The translations under genes were made by a program, and so were the position numbers. Below the pieces are notes generated by a model that was not told the origin of the DNA, searched no databases, and was given only the letters and a program-made list of their open reading frames with translations. DNA of 64,000 nt. Source: Deroplatys truncata. Taxonomy: Eukaryota; Arthropoda; Insecta; Mantodea; Mantidae. Location of the stretch: contig CM060975.1 in assembly GCA_030765065.1 (NCBI GenBank), forward strand, positions 161,172,993-161,236,992. Reading direction: 5' to 3'. Numbering within the stretch: the first letter of the stretch is position 1; every line of letters begins with the position of its first letter. This document shows positions 10,660-22,763 of this stretch, piece after piece.

Positions 10660-13600
10660 TTATACTACTCGACTTTAATCTTGGTGACTTTGCGGCGCTT
10701 ACACCGCAACGGAGACGCAACCTTCCGCTAGAACAATTGGCGACGAAGCATGGATGGCAAGTTCTTACTCAACCTTATACGACTCGGCAAGGATCGCTAA
10801 ATCAGATTGATTCCTCGCCGGACATCATATTTGCTAGACAGGACGTGACTCCCCAACTTCAATTATTCCGCCTCAACTATACCATGGGTAGCGATTACCC
10901 TTTTCTCCTTTACTCCCGTACGGCTCCCGGGTTAATCCTACTGACCGACAATCTTCACCGCACAGGTGTCTTTACTCCGCATCACTTCCAGACTTACCTC
11001 CAACACACTACCCGAACACTCAGTGACGCCGATGTCACTTGTGAACTTCTAGAAGATACCCTCACCGATTATCTAGACCATTTCCACCCGAAAATACCTC
11101 GATGCTCTCGCCGAATACCTAGGCTGCCTTGGTGGACACCCGAATGCGCCCGACTGGTGGCAGAAAAACGTCAGCTCTACGCACAATATCACCGGGAACG
11201 CACCAGAGAGACCTTTTCCCTAGTGCGGGCTAAAGAGGCACAAGTCCATCGTCGTTTCCGTCAGATTAAACGCGTCTTTTGGGCAAACTATTGTAATTCC
11301 ACTTCGACATGCACACCTACCGCTCAGGTTTGCAGACGTCTGACGTGGTTCACAAAGGCAAGGTACTCGGTACCACAACCGATATTGGGACGTCCACAGT
11401 TGCAGTCTGATTTCTTAAAGCATATTGCGCCTGATTCGGTACTGGATCCTCCTTTACCTCTTCCTGTAGACTCTAATGTATCGGACCCCTTGTGTCGCCC
11501 GGTGACGGGAACAGATGTCCGCAGTATTGTGATCGGTAAATCCGACAAATCTACGCCGGGACTTGATGACATTACCTATCGTCATTTGAAAGCTTTACGC
11601 CCCAGATGGTATACGCTCCTGGCGATTGCCTTTACACGTATACTCCTTTTGGTGTCCCACCAGATTCATGGCGAGATGTGATTATTTACCCCATCTTAAA
11701 GCCGGGTTGCATCGGGCTAACCGTGGCAGATTATCACCCTATTGGCATGTTACTTATCATCCGTAAAGTTTTTGAAAAACTCCTTCAGGACCGCCTGAGC
11801 CTCTACTTGGAACGGTATACCTTATGGCCCGCCATGCAATATGGATTTCGAAAGGGTTATGGCACCACCTACCCTTTATACATACTCCTTACTGACATCC
11901 ATATCGCATTCCATACCCACCGGCAGGTACTTGCACTTTTCCTAGACCTGTCGGCAGCATATGACCATGTCGTTCTACAGACCCTTATAGACTGCCTACG
12001 CCGATATTCAATTCCTTCACGTTTATGTGCATTGCTATATGCCCTTTTTCATAACCGCTGCTACCACCTAGCGCCGCATTTGCATAACTCACAAACTCGT
12101 AACACCTCCCGAGGTTTGATACAAGGTTCGGCTCTTAGTCCATTGTTATATTCCTTGTATATAGGGGATATTCATTCCGAGGTGCGATGTCTGGGCGAGT
12201 TTTGCAATATGCGGATGGCATGGTGATCTATGCGCCGATACAACTGAATGCCAGGACGGACTTCCGACTATTTAAACAAGACTGCCTTCGTGCTATTCAG
12301 TTTCTGCAGTCATTGGGTATGCGGGCAAATATCCAGAAAACTAAATTTCTGCACTTCCGTCGCTCCACCAGACCTTCACCATTTACGCTTCGATTACAGG
12401 ACCACGACCTGGGCCAGACACGCACGGTAAAAATTTTAGGTCTCCATTTGCAACACAATCTCTCCGCCACCGCACATTACAAATTTCTTTTGACTACCTT
12501 GACTCGCACCAAACACTTATTCAGAGCCAGGCAGCCCGACATTGGGTATGCATCCACTCCTACTTCTCCGACTCATACCGCCACTTATATACGCCAGACT
12601 AGAATACGGACAACTTGCGCCGCCGCTAACGCGTGGAAATAGCCGGATGTTGGACACCTTTTTTTTTACCAACTCTTTAACATCATATTTCATATTCTGG
12701 GCAAACCGCCTTAATGCCTATCCCAACGATACTTCCCGAAGTATCAGTTAGACAATCGGCTCTTCACGCTCACTGTATACTTTATTGCTGACCTACTGAC
12801 ACATTCTCATACGCCGTTATTACCCAAACTTACCCGCTTATACGAGCTACTATGCAGCAGACCCGGTGAGGTGGCACAATTACCTTTCCCACTACTGCGC
12901 GGTCTTGCGATCTTTCGTCGACGCAACGACTATTTCAGTACGCCCGCATACCCTGCGTATCTGCTGGACATTCAGGCCCACACTCTCCCCGATCATGTCC
13001 ATGTAGACACAACGACGTTCCATATTCAGAGTTCTGCTTATTTGCCACTTTGGAGCGCGTACCGGGACGACGGGAAGGTCCTCTGGAAAGATAACTCACC
13101 ACTCATGATTTTCACAGGCGGTTCCGAAACCCCTCACGGCACTAGTGCAGCGATTTACGTCATCGCAACGACGGAAACTTTTACGTGGCAATTGGACGAC
13201 CGTATTACTATCTACACGGCGGAGTCCATTGCGCTTTACAGAGCCTTGAAATACCTACAATTTCATTTAGTCCCTCACTGTATCATCTTTACCGATTGCC
13301 GCAGTCTTTTAACGGTACTACAATGTCCGACTCGAGGCCCAAGGTCCCAATGCATGAAGTTCTTATCCGCAACCTCTTACATAACCTACCGGAGACAGTG
13401 CACCTATGTTTGACCTGGATTTCGAGCCATGTAGGGATCTCGGGCAACGAACGAGTGGACGCAGCTGCACGGGACGCTACGAGGAACATGACGATCTGTG
13501 AACAGTTCCGAACACCACCTTCTGATATTGCACGGCATAACCTGCGGGGGGTGCCCGACATTGGACGACCCATACGACTGGTCATCCTCCGTGGATTAGT

Positions 13601-14236
13601 GGTACCGTGCTAGCCTCTAGTTCCCAAGGTCGCGGGTTCAAACCCGGCGGGGGGCTTTGGATGTTTTCGGGCGTAAAAATCCTTAGCATGGCTTCCTTCG
13701 GAAGGGAAGTAAAGCCGGTGGTCCCGTGTCGTAGATTTACGGTACGTAAAAGAACCTCAAGTCTGATAAAGAGACCTCTAAGCAAAATTACCGATCTTTC
13801 ACGCCCAATATAGAATGGGACGCTAAGAACCATAGTTGTTAAAGTGCGTCCATAAATAAAAAACACAATTAAAAAAAAAACCACACGACTGCCGATAAAA
13901 CACCTCACGACATTTTTATCGTGTTCTCGCCGATTACCTAACCGAGCATTTTCTTATTATTTTCGTATTTTATTCCACGTGGCATTGACTCCTGCTTATT
14001 TTTTTCGTATTGGCTACCGAGACACGGATCTATGCAGCTGTGGACATCGGGGCGATGTTAACCACATGTTTTTTGCGTGCCCCCTTCGCCAGGCCGCTAC
14101 AACAGCTCGTTTTTCCGAACTATACCAACAGAATACCATGGGCCCATATCACTTACCCTCGATTCTCTTTCCCTTTTCCGGACGTCTTTGTAGAGCTTTA
14201 TTCCGCTTTATTACACGCACAAAAATGAAGCTGTAG
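10660..14236 (+). pseudogene. Non-LTR retrotransposon ORF2 (endonuclease C-part, RT, RNase H, zinc finger), decayed and split by a SINE
   Basis: The polyprotein is readable in three frames. From 10660: LLDFN (endonuclease GDFN-type motif), PDIIFA and SDYPFLL, a degraded SDH site. Near 11540 the RT begins (SDKSTPGLDDITYRHLKAL). At 11606-12226: DLSAAYDHV (first catalytic Asp) and GLIQGSALSP. At 12205 VLQYADGMVIYA shows YADG where the family has YADD, so a catalytic Asp is lost. RNase H follows at 13100-13500: FTGGSETPHG (normally TDGS), ESIALYRAL, FTDCRSLL and SSHVGISGNERVD. After the SINE (13581-13881) the C-terminal Cys/His segment LCSCGHRGDVNHMFFACPLR is intact. Frameshifts plus missing catalytic residues make it inactive. 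RNase H presence points to the I/LOA/R1 group. The 3' UTR runs to about 14340. Confidence 0.9.
13581..13881 (+). mobile_element. tRNA-derived SINE, copy 1, inserted in the LINE
   Basis: The head has RNA polymerase III boxes of a tRNA: A-box-like TGGATTAGTGG at 13592 and B-box GGGTTCAAACCC at 13635. It shares at least 250 bp with 20889-21173, including TAGCATGGCTTCCTTCGGAA and TATAGAATGGGACGCTAAG. Flanking target duplications CATACGACTG (13571-13580) and CACACGACTG (13882-13891) bracket it, and the LINE frame resumes afterwards. The long antisense open frame across it is a by-product. Confidence 0.9.
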
Positions 14237-14344
14237 ACGATGGTTTCCTCCACTCCTCTTTTTAGTGCACACGGAAACTGGTTTCACTGCTGTTAACCGT
14301 CTTCCTGAGAAGCAGTAGCACACCTTGTGTTGGGGCAGTAGCGT

Positions 14345-14806
14345 CTAAAAACAAACCAACAATAACATTGACAATGAAATTCCAGTGTGTGAAACAGCTA
14401 GGATAGATGAAATACTTGAACAAGTGAAAGACGAAGCATCAGTCGGAGATGGTGATGATAAGCAGATCCTGAGCCAGTACCTACAGTGTTGGAAGCGATG
14501 CAGACAATGGACATAGTGAAGCAGTTTCAAAGTTGATGACATAATGAGAATGACTTTACTAAACAAGATGGACAGTAAAATTTTGGCATTAAAACCAACA
14601 AAGCAATCAACTATAGGTATGTATTTCAAACTAGTGTAAATAGTGTCTATATTTCACATCCGTTTTTGAGGTAAGATGTATTATTAGATATTATTACATA
14701 AATATGTTCTTAAATTGCAGATTTTCTATTTTTGTTAACACATTTTCCGGTCTATGATGTCCAAATCCTTGGGTCCTGGCAAAAATGTACTAACGAGATT
14801 CTACTG
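14345..14806 (+). pseudogene. Tigger/pogo-like transposase 3' fragment
   Basis: Short frames read VPTVLEAMQTMDIVKQFQS and KPTKQSTI, resembling the tail of jerky/Tigger (CENP-B-type DDE) transposases. The right end reads, in reverse, CAGTAGAATCTCGTTAGTA next to a TA, which is the family's terminal inverted repeat. The catalytic core is absent; the left part was lost at the junction with the LINE 3' end. Confidence 0.6.
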
Positions 14807-14809
14807 TAT

Positions 14810-15352
14810 TGTGTAAAGCAGTAAAAAAGTTATTTACATTGGCATATATAATGGTCTACAGTTTGTAAATACATGTAATAATTATTATATGTACTCTTTA
14901 TTATTTCATGAAACATGGTAACCTTGCAAATATGGAAACTATTATAATACTAAGAGAAATATTTTAAAAGATATCTGCAACTTTGAAAAAACAAGAAGAA
15001 CAAAGATAAATCAATTAATTATACAGTTACTGTGGGAACTTGTCATTATAAACATTGAAATAATGTTACCAGAGCCAAACTATAGCAATGTAATCCACTT
15101 GCTATGTGAGCAATGGCTTTCTTCTGATGGGGAATCCATGCAAATTGTGTAAAAAGCATCAAATTTGAAATAGGATGATATGAACTGCCATTGAAAATTT
15201 TTTTTTTGTTCCATTATACCCTGCCTTTAACTACAATGATCTTATTGGCAGCCTTTCCTTTGTTAACTCATATTCTTTGTAGGATTTCTAGTAAACTCCT
15301 CTGTAATCCCTGAATTCAGTATCACCTCGTTCGTATATGCCATTTTTCTTAC
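14810..15352. other. Intron-like AT-rich DNA, no gene
   Basis: AT-rich sequence between a Tigger fragment and a PCCB-like exon. A minus-strand stretch at 15060-15190 could be a decayed next PCCB exon, but the match is too weak to annotate. Confidence 0.4.
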
Positions 15353-15555
15353 CTTTCAAGTGATGACTGTAATTTTTGGAACAGTTGCCTCTGCAAATGT
15401 GTAAAGAAGCTTTGATCCATGATGAATAATACCATTATGCTCCTGACTTGTGCCTGGTAAAAATCCTGCTACATCTACCAGCGTTATAACAGGAATGTTG
15501 AATGCATCACAGAATCTGACAAATCCTTTTACCAATGCCTTTATATCCAGGCAAC
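15353..15555 (-). pseudogene. PCCB: PCCB-like exon (propionyl-CoA carboxylase beta), carboxyltransferase C-domain, with stop
   Basis: Minus-strand translation gives [19 protein letters not shown] followed by [19 protein letters not shown] and [18 protein letters not shown], a clear match to the C-terminal carboxyltransferase subdomain of the mitochondrial propionyl-CoA carboxylase beta subunit, which moves carboxyl from biotin to propionyl-CoA. The acceptor (TATCAG before GTTGCC) and donor (AAG then GTAAGA) are canonical, and the phase fits the exon at 16195. A TGA at 15356-15358 replaces the Arg expected before the final Lys, and two codons are missing in the VKG(AR)FVRF region. It is a pseudogene exon, not a processed copy. 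Next exons downstream were not found with confidence. Confidence 0.9.
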
Positions 15556-16194
15556 CTGATAGTATGAGGAGAGAATAATTTCTTTATGTTATTTACATTT
15601 AACACTCCATTATGGTTAGCCACAAACTTCTAGAAATTTGCAAATATGAAAAGTAAAATGCAAATATCCTGTAAGTAGTAGTTAACCATAAAAGATATAC
15701 AAAACTTGTTGAAGGAAGTGCAGCTTATTTAAATATACTTTTTTTTTGGTAGCATTAGCAGTTTGTTAAGTCTTCATTACTATGTGTTTAGTTTTCCTAT
15801 GCTAAGTTTACTTTGGTGCACTCTTTCTGTACACCAGTTTAAAAACATATGGTTCTTCTTTTTCTGCTTGAGCTCATTATTAACAAAATTAACTTGTGGT
15901 ATAAACAGTTGAGTGTTGTTTCCACATCTTGCTTGAAACTATTTGTATGCAAAAATATATCATGATTAAAATAATGTGGATAGAAGCATAATTTTTTGGA
16001 GAGGGAATAATATAATATGGTTAATCGGTAGAGAAATTCCTCTGACTATTGCACAACACATTTTCAATAGAAATGTCATTTCCATTCCTGTGCATCCAAA
16101 TGCTTCATTTGGTTTCTACTTTTGCAATTCTTTCCCTTTAGAAGTATCTACTAACTGAGAATTTTCAATTTTCCTAATTAAGCAAAATACTAAC

Positions 16195-16305
16195 CTACAG
16201 CACTTTTTGGTTACTTGCCAACTATGCCAACACTTCTTCCATTCATTTTTGCAAATCCAATAATAAGGTTCTTAGTATAATTTGGCATTATTTCAAAAGT
16301 CACCA
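16195..16305 (-). pseudogene. PCCB: PCCB-like exon containing FEIMPNY, with stop
   Basis: Minus-strand reading [20 protein letters not shown] then RSVGIVGK, stop, PKSAVG matches the PCCB/PccB segment around the acyl-CoA carboxyltransferase core (family FEIMPNY..NI..GFARMNGR.VGIVGNQP). TAA at 16211-16213 stands where Gln of NQP is expected. The donor after position 16195 (G then GTTAGT) is phase 1 and joins correctly to the exon at 15555. The 5' part is eroded: the residues expected before FEIMP are not recognisable, and no clear acceptor can be set, so 16305 is approximate. Confidence 0.85.
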
Positions 16306-17181
16306 TTTTGATTTGAAAGTTTGACAGAATTTATTTAAAAGAGGGTGTAAAATTCATTCTACAATTCCTAGTACTCATTTTATAATTTTTACATTCACAG
16401 TATGCATCAAAGATACAGACTGGATGCGTAAAGAAAGTGCAATTCAAGTTGCCGCATGAGTGGGTGGGAACCAGGAAGGGGTTGATTTTACCATTCTTCT
16501 TCTGTGATTGACCATGCTGTTTGATTGTCACAAAAGCTAATAAGGCAGCATTGTCAGATTTAGATTGACGTAAGTAAGGAATTCATTCATAGAATTTTTA
16601 ATTTTGACTCTCAAACATTACGGGTGGTATTATATGCAATGGGGTCCTATAGCTGAGTAAATATAGTACTTATATAGTATTCCAATAGAATCAGAAAGTT
16701 CAAACATTCCATTGACCATTTGGTTAGGATATTTGGGATTTTAAAATCATGGATGACATTAATTCTCCTCTGAGTTTCTATAAGTCATTCTTAATATTAG
16801 CAGAATCAATTTGCTTTAAAATAGCTGAAATTAGCCAAATTAATAGCAGCAGAAACAGATGTTTCCGAGTTAGATTTTCCAGATTACTTCAGATTTTTGC
16901 AAGCAGAAACTAATGGAGAAGGTAAAATCTGTGATCTACCATTAGGAAAAACTAAGAATTTGGAAGTGAAAATATCATTTCTAATAAGTTTCTATGTCAT
17001 GTGACCTGAAGAGATTTTCTTTTAATAATTTGAATGAAACGACTTCCTTTCTTATTTGCAGATTTAATATGCCTAACCTGAGGAGCTTGAAAAACTTTCA
17101 AATTTTGTGACATACTTAGAATATTGAGTTTGTTGGTTAATTTCTCATTTATCTGTATAATAGAGTCAGCATACGAGTTCT
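16306..17181. other. Intron-like DNA, no gene
   Basis: AT-rich, no repeats shared with the rest of the window and no PCCB exon recognised. Confidence 0.4.
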
Positions 17182-18072
17182 TTTTACTTTCTCTACCATG
17201 TACCTAGTAGGTAGAGAAGGTATTGCATTCCACCAAAAAATTTAATACTGAGGTGTCACCGGAAATACATGTTTTGAGGCTCCCTAAATCCAAATAAAGC
17301 ATTTTTAGAAAACTATCCATGTCTGCGTGTGCGTGTGTGTGAGAGAGAGAGAACAGCATAACTCATAAATGAAAAGACTGATAAATACCAAACATGATAT
17401 TTAGGTTCAGTATCTTCAAAAGATGTGACATGAAGATTTTCAAGAAAATCCCCCCCCACCAAAAACTACCCTTTACATGGAACACTTTTGGAAATTTTTT
17501 ATTTTCTATAAAACAGCTCTAATGGCTTTTATTAAAATACCATATATGAAAGATATTTATATGACAAATAAAATGTATATTTTGAATTTTCTGGGAATAG
17601 CCTATGAAGGTCTCTTCATTCGGAAGGAATTATGTATAATCTTGTATAACTGGTAAACATTAAGCAATAGACTAAAACGTACTACACAAAATATGCTGAT
17701 CTCTCTAAAACATACAATTTATTTAAGTTTTTGTGGCATAAGCTATTTCTGAGATATCATTAATTATTAACGGTTAGAATTGCTCATGTTTTGGTCATTC
17801 TCAAAAAGTTCTGTCAACATTTAGTTGTTTCTCATGACTGCATGGAAACAGTATGGCATTTTAAGGCCAACATATAGCATCTAGTTCTTAAACATTTTAC
17901 TTCACTGTTCTCTTTGTGTCTATAACAAAATGTGTGACGTAGCTATTTCTGCAAAGGTTTATTTGGATTAAAATGTAGTAGATAGAAAAATAAGCTTTAG
18001 TAGTAATAGTTTGTATACCCACTAATAAATGATAGGGGGTAGAGAAAGTTGTGTAAATGTATCATGGCAGAT
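17182..18072 (+). mobile_element. MITE family 'ACTTTCTCTACT', copy c
   Basis: Full-length but diverged copy. The left end TTTTTACTTTCTCTACC and right end GGGTAGAGAAAGT form the family's inverted repeat, and the interior shares CACCGGAAATACATGTTTTG and the CTCTAA..CTTTTATTAAAATACCATAT stretch with the copies at 5404 and 32690. A GT/GA microsatellite has grown near 17325-17352. Noncoding. Confidence 0.8.
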
Positions 18073-19214
18073 TTTTTTTTAAAGTTTTTTAATCACTTTT
18101 ATAGCTTCAGATCTGGAGATTCAAAGTTGTATAATTTTTTCAGTTTGTTGCTCTATTACACGTGCTGCCAGCTTTATCATTGGCCTATGGGAAGATTTAC
18201 ACATTTAATAAAGGATGATTCATACTCAGAATTAGTATGATTATCTTCACAAGAGACATCTTTTTGGATTCTTGTAGAATTTAAGTGGAGGACCATACTG
18301 CAAACAGTTCTTGTACTGCAGAAGTTATGTATTTGTAGCAATTATGCTCTGAAGTAAACAATACTGATAGAGTGGACATAAAATTAGCATTGCCTTGCTC
18401 ATGAATTACTTTAGAGTGTAACCTATGCGCATTTACTATTTTATAACCCCTTCCTGTTCCTCCTGCTCCTCCCCCATCCACCTTTTTGTGTTAACTCTTT
18501 TGAAAACATACAACACCACCACCACCACCACCACTCATCCACCTCCTCCAGGTAGATCTGTGTCTGCTCCCCTCAATACATTTTGTCATAATGTTTTTAA
18601 AATGGAATGAAAGATCTGTCATTAAGGGTTTCATCAATGTCAGAGGAACTTATTAGCTTAGAGAAAGTCAAAGATTTCCTTAAAGTTATTCTGAAACATG
18701 ATTTTAATATTTCATGGTATGCATTCAGCTTAAATTGTCATTATTAAGAAAGGGGTGGAATGTCTGTAGTTGTGCATGTATTTGGAATTTGATTTGGGCT
18801 GATATGAGATTTGATTTTGTTTGGAAAGATCAACATTGTTATTATAAGCTAGATCAAAGCTCCCTGATCTCATATTCAATTCCAATTAAATCATGGAGAG
18901 GACAAATATTAAGTTAGAACATGTAATTATCCTAAATTAACTAACTTCATACTGAAAATAAAAGAAAATGATTGAAGTAATCAAATTAATTAAATTGTGT
19001 ACTCAGTCCATCATATATGAGTAAATATGCAAGCCAGTCAGATAACACATCTATATACAAACCAGGCCTCCTTCAAACTCATTGAATAACTAGCAACAAG
19101 GATTCTGGCACTTCAGTTTGTCTTTTGAGCATCCAATTAAATTAAACAAAGAAAAAAAATAAGTACTTCATAACATTTGCAGAAACACATTTACACATAG
19201 CAATTATTTTGTAA
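18073..19214. other. No gene; short CAC microsatellite
   Basis: AT-rich DNA. A (CAC)n tract lies at about 18511-18533 next to a CCTCCTCC run. No exon or transposon recognised. Confidence 0.45.
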
Positions 19215-19730
19215 TTAAGTGGTAATCAAGGTTTGCAATAAGGCTTCAAACATGCTATGTATCTGCAATAAAGAAAGAAGTGGTTTAAGAATGTAAAGTG
19301 ACAACAAATGTAAGTGTTCCATTAGAGCAGCTATGACAAACTGGTGTAAAAAACAACATTCTTTGGCCTGGAAGAGAATTACAGGAATTCGGCATGGGAA
19401 ACTGTTTACCAAAGAACCATGTAAACTTTTGAATGACAGGCTGCTTATATGTAGTAAGTCTCAGTTAAAAACATTAGTAGCCTTTGCCACTGGACATGCA
19501 CCAGTGAGAAAGCACCTACACATAATAGGAAGGTTTCAGGGCAACATGGACTGCAGATTGTGCGAGCTGAAGCTGAAACAGTCTATCATATATTATGTTC
19601 CTGTGAAGCATTAGCATCAAGGAGATATAACATCTTCGTTACTTTTTATGGAACCAGAGGACTACTAACCCAACACACTATTGGGCCTGTGTAATCTGTG
19701 AGGGACATAGGACTAGTGTGAAGGGGTAGC
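19215..19730 (+). pseudogene. LINE ORF2 C-terminal fragment (zinc-finger tail after RNase H)
   Basis: From about 19325 the plus strand reads QLKTLVAFATGHAPVRKHLH then MDCRLCELK, after which a frame change gives AETVYHILCSCEALASRRY. The pattern LTGH..L..HL..G....CRLC..E.ET..HIL..CEAL is the C-terminal Cys/His segment of jockey/I-type LINE polyproteins. One frameshift (near 19575) and loss of everything upstream make it a 5'-truncated relic. The 3' UTR may run to about 19820. Confidence 0.75.
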
Positions 19731-19829
19731 AATCATTACACAGTTAGCACAATAAGTCTTTAGGCTCAGTACAACCAAAGCTTTGCAAACTGGCCCAAGT
19801 CCCCCCCCCCAAAAAAGTGACAAAGTAGT

Positions 19830-20875
19830 ATAAAAAAATAGCTATAGGGAGTGACTTGTCAAGTGCCCTGTATATTTCAAGCTTCTAACATTTTCTGTGG
19901 TGCCTGTAAAGGAATATCAAATCAGTGTCATAAAAATTAGTAACTTTTCATCCAAGAATACAATAGAAGATAAAGCTAATAAATATACTAGTGATGAAAT
20001 TAGTGGTAATTTACACTTGCTTTCTCATTCCCAGCTTAAACTTATGGTGACATCTGCTTGCATGCAAGAATAAACACAGAGAGGCATGTCTCCAAATTGA
20101 GAAATTCCACAAGTGATTAACATTACCAAAATCAATAACTTACAATTAACTGAAAGTTTAATTTTCATAAAAATCAATTGACCACAGTTGATAAGTCTTG
20201 AAATAGTAGGTATTTATTATAATAATATTTCAAATTTATTTATTCGTTGTATTTACTGATATTTGTCATATATTTTCTTCCTTTGCATAATATTTAAATT
20301 GACTTCTGTGATTTGTATCAAGATTATATGTTCAAAAATTGTCATAAAATGCAATAAGAAAAAAAATGCACTTACATATTACCTTTCAAGATGAGTAGAA
20401 AGGAGAAACACAAACATTTATGAAGTTATTGATATTGGATATAAAACAAAGCTTACAAATTGTAGTAGAATTTTTATAAAAATGATTGATATTATATGTT
20501 AATGTCAGAGTTTATTAAAATTTGAGAAAATATTTTATAATTGAAAATTTAATTTGGCAATGAGAACTTGTATCTTCAGGGCATGTTACAGGTAAGATTT
20601 CTTTTTATTAATATACAGTAAATAAGAAGTATATTTTAATTTTCTCAATTTAAGTTCCTTTTATTCAATAATTTTTTTTAAATCCTCTGCTTTACATTTT
20701 CTTTTTACATAATTTTCTTTATAATTTTATTATTTAACAAAGGTGTTGTATTGCCTTGGAACAATACAAAAATCTTTATATCATTTGAATATGGATGATA
20801 TTCAAAGCTACATCTTTCTGATGCTGATGTGACACACCTATCTGGATTGAGTGTTAGTGAGTTAATATCCCCTCA
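19830..20875. other. AT-rich DNA, no gene
   Basis: Nothing recognised on either strand apart from a C8/A6 homopolymer junction at 19801. Confidence 0.45.
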
Positions 20876-20888
20876 CACAAGGATAAGG

Positions 20889-21173
20889 GTCTTCCTCCAT
20901 GCTAACCTCTAGTTCCCAAATTCACGGGTTCAAACCCGGCGGAGGGCGATGGATTTTTTTCGGTCGTTAAAATCCTTAGCATAGCTTCCTTTGGAAGGGA
21001 AGTAAAGATGGTGGTCCCATGGTATAGATTTACAACACATAAAAGAACCTCAAGCCCCATAAAGAGGTCTCTGAGCAAACATTCTGGTCTTTCACATCCG
21101 ATATAGAATGGGACGCTAAGGACCATAGTAGTTAAAGAGTGTCCATAAATAAAACTCAATTTAATTTCAATTT
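20889..21173 (+). mobile_element. tRNA-derived SINE, copy 2, with 13-bp target duplication
   Basis: Same family and orientation as 13581-13881: B-box GGGTTCAAACCC, the CTTAGCATAGCTTCCTTTGG segment and TATAGAATGGGACGCTAAGG. The A-box region is deleted (GTCTTCCTCC joins directly to ATGCTAACC). Direct repeats CACAAGGATAAGG at 20876-20888 and 21174-21186 bracket it exactly, proving retroposition. The tail is AATAAAACTCAATTTAATTT. Confidence 0.93.
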
Positions 21174-21186
21174 CACAAGGATAAGG

Positions 21187-22761
21187 AAGTTGTTTATTGC
21201 TCCTTGACAACATTCATTGTTCTTTCACTATTCTTCTTTTCTATTATAAACAGATTTGTTTATTCTATGGTCAAGTATATCAATTTGTAAAAGTTTTTCT
21301 CCACAGATAAATTTTTATCACAGTTGGCCATGGTTGCTACCTAAATCAATAAATTCAACTTCTAAATATAAATAAGGAACAAATTCATAATCCCATAATA
21401 AATACAATACAATAACAATGATGATAACATAAAAAATATGCAAACAACACAATACCTAAATAAATATGACATTATATTATACAAATTCCACATATTTCAT
21501 GCTGATATATTTAGGCAGGTAAGTTAAGTATTCTTTTTATTTAATTTTTCTGCTTCAAATGCCTCTTGTGGTATTATTTAAATTTTCACAAATATAAATT
21601 TCAATAAAACCATAATCTCTTCATGATTTTATCTATTAATTGTTTGTGTCTCATTTTTTATGTAAACTATTGAAGAAATTAAGCGTTGTTCATAATAAGA
21701 AGCCAACCATTGCATGTGCTAATGAAATCAAGACATGTATGTATCAATGATGAAACCAATTGTTGCATGCAAAAATATGTTACACATTTCCATCTATGTT
21801 TTGGCTATACGTAACTGTTAGGAAAGCTTAGAGCAAATTCTCTTTTGAAATACCATCATGGTAGATATAGTTAAACATGCTTATTATAATGTATCCATTT
21901 TATCCCAAGTATTTTTCACTAAAATAAATACTCATTTTGAATATAATATTTTGTTTTTATATATCAACCCTAACATTTGTAATATTTTTGTTATCACAAC
22001 CTCAAGGCTTTCGTTTGCATGAGAAATTCACATTCTTCGATTTCCTTATTATTTAATTTTATATTGTCGTAGCACCTCCTTTTAATATTTATTTATATAT
22101 CATTGCAACATCATCCTCATAATCGCATCATCACAAACCATATTCATAATGAAAAATTGATACATTCATCTTCATATAATTCACCATGGTTTACTTTTCC
22201 ATTAATACTCTTTAATTATTATTTTTTTATCATAAAAAGTGAATTCATATTTTATTTATTCTCAAAGGATGTTAATTTATTACACTTTTATGAAGTAATA
22301 AGAATAATATATATGCTATATAAAATTAATGCACTTTTTATAATCAATCTTCGAGTATGAATAGTTACATTTAATTATTATATTTATGTGATTACTTGGG
22401 ACAATATTTATATTTCATGCATTATTTATATTATATTCCAAATATAATATATTATATATATATATTATATTATATTCCAAAGCTCACCTTACATATATAT
22501 TCCTTAACCACATGTTAAAATTACTTCTCTATATTCCACGTATGTGGTCACTTTGGGTATATATTCTAAAATTTTTCAAACATTTATGCATCTTTCCTCA
22601 AAAAAAAAAAAACTTTTAAATGTCTGCTGAAAATTCATCACCTCTGCAAAAGAAAACTCCGCTAATAATGTTGTTTCTTCTGATAAGGTAAATTAATTTC
22701 TATATTTATTTTCATGTTATACAAAACAATCCTGTTTTATTCAACTCAATTTTAATTTGTA
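21187..22761. other. Very AT-rich DNA, no gene
   Basis: Long A/T-rich stretch with TA-rich palindromic runs around 22440-22475. Short open frames are of compositional origin. Confidence 0.45.
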
Positions 22762-22763
22762 TA

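Noticed and set aside
13592..13650. Functional tRNA gene
   Set aside because: A- and B-box words are present but no cloverleaf can be closed; it is a SINE head.
15060..15200. Possible further PCCB exon (segment containing AYGGAYDV/NYAWP) on the minus strand
   Set aside because: It lies at the expected place and shares short words such as TTGCATGG and CCATCAG, but needs several indels and gives no convincing protein match or splice sites.
20902..21213. 103-codon minus-strand frame, similar to the one at 13582-13908
   Set aside because: Conserved only because both overlap copies of the same SINE; the polymerase III boxes and target duplications explain the sequence.
21835..21900. Plus-strand reading IMVDIVKH resembling the PCCB segment YNMVDIIH
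   Set aside because: Wrong strand for the gene and only a handful of residues; treated as chance.
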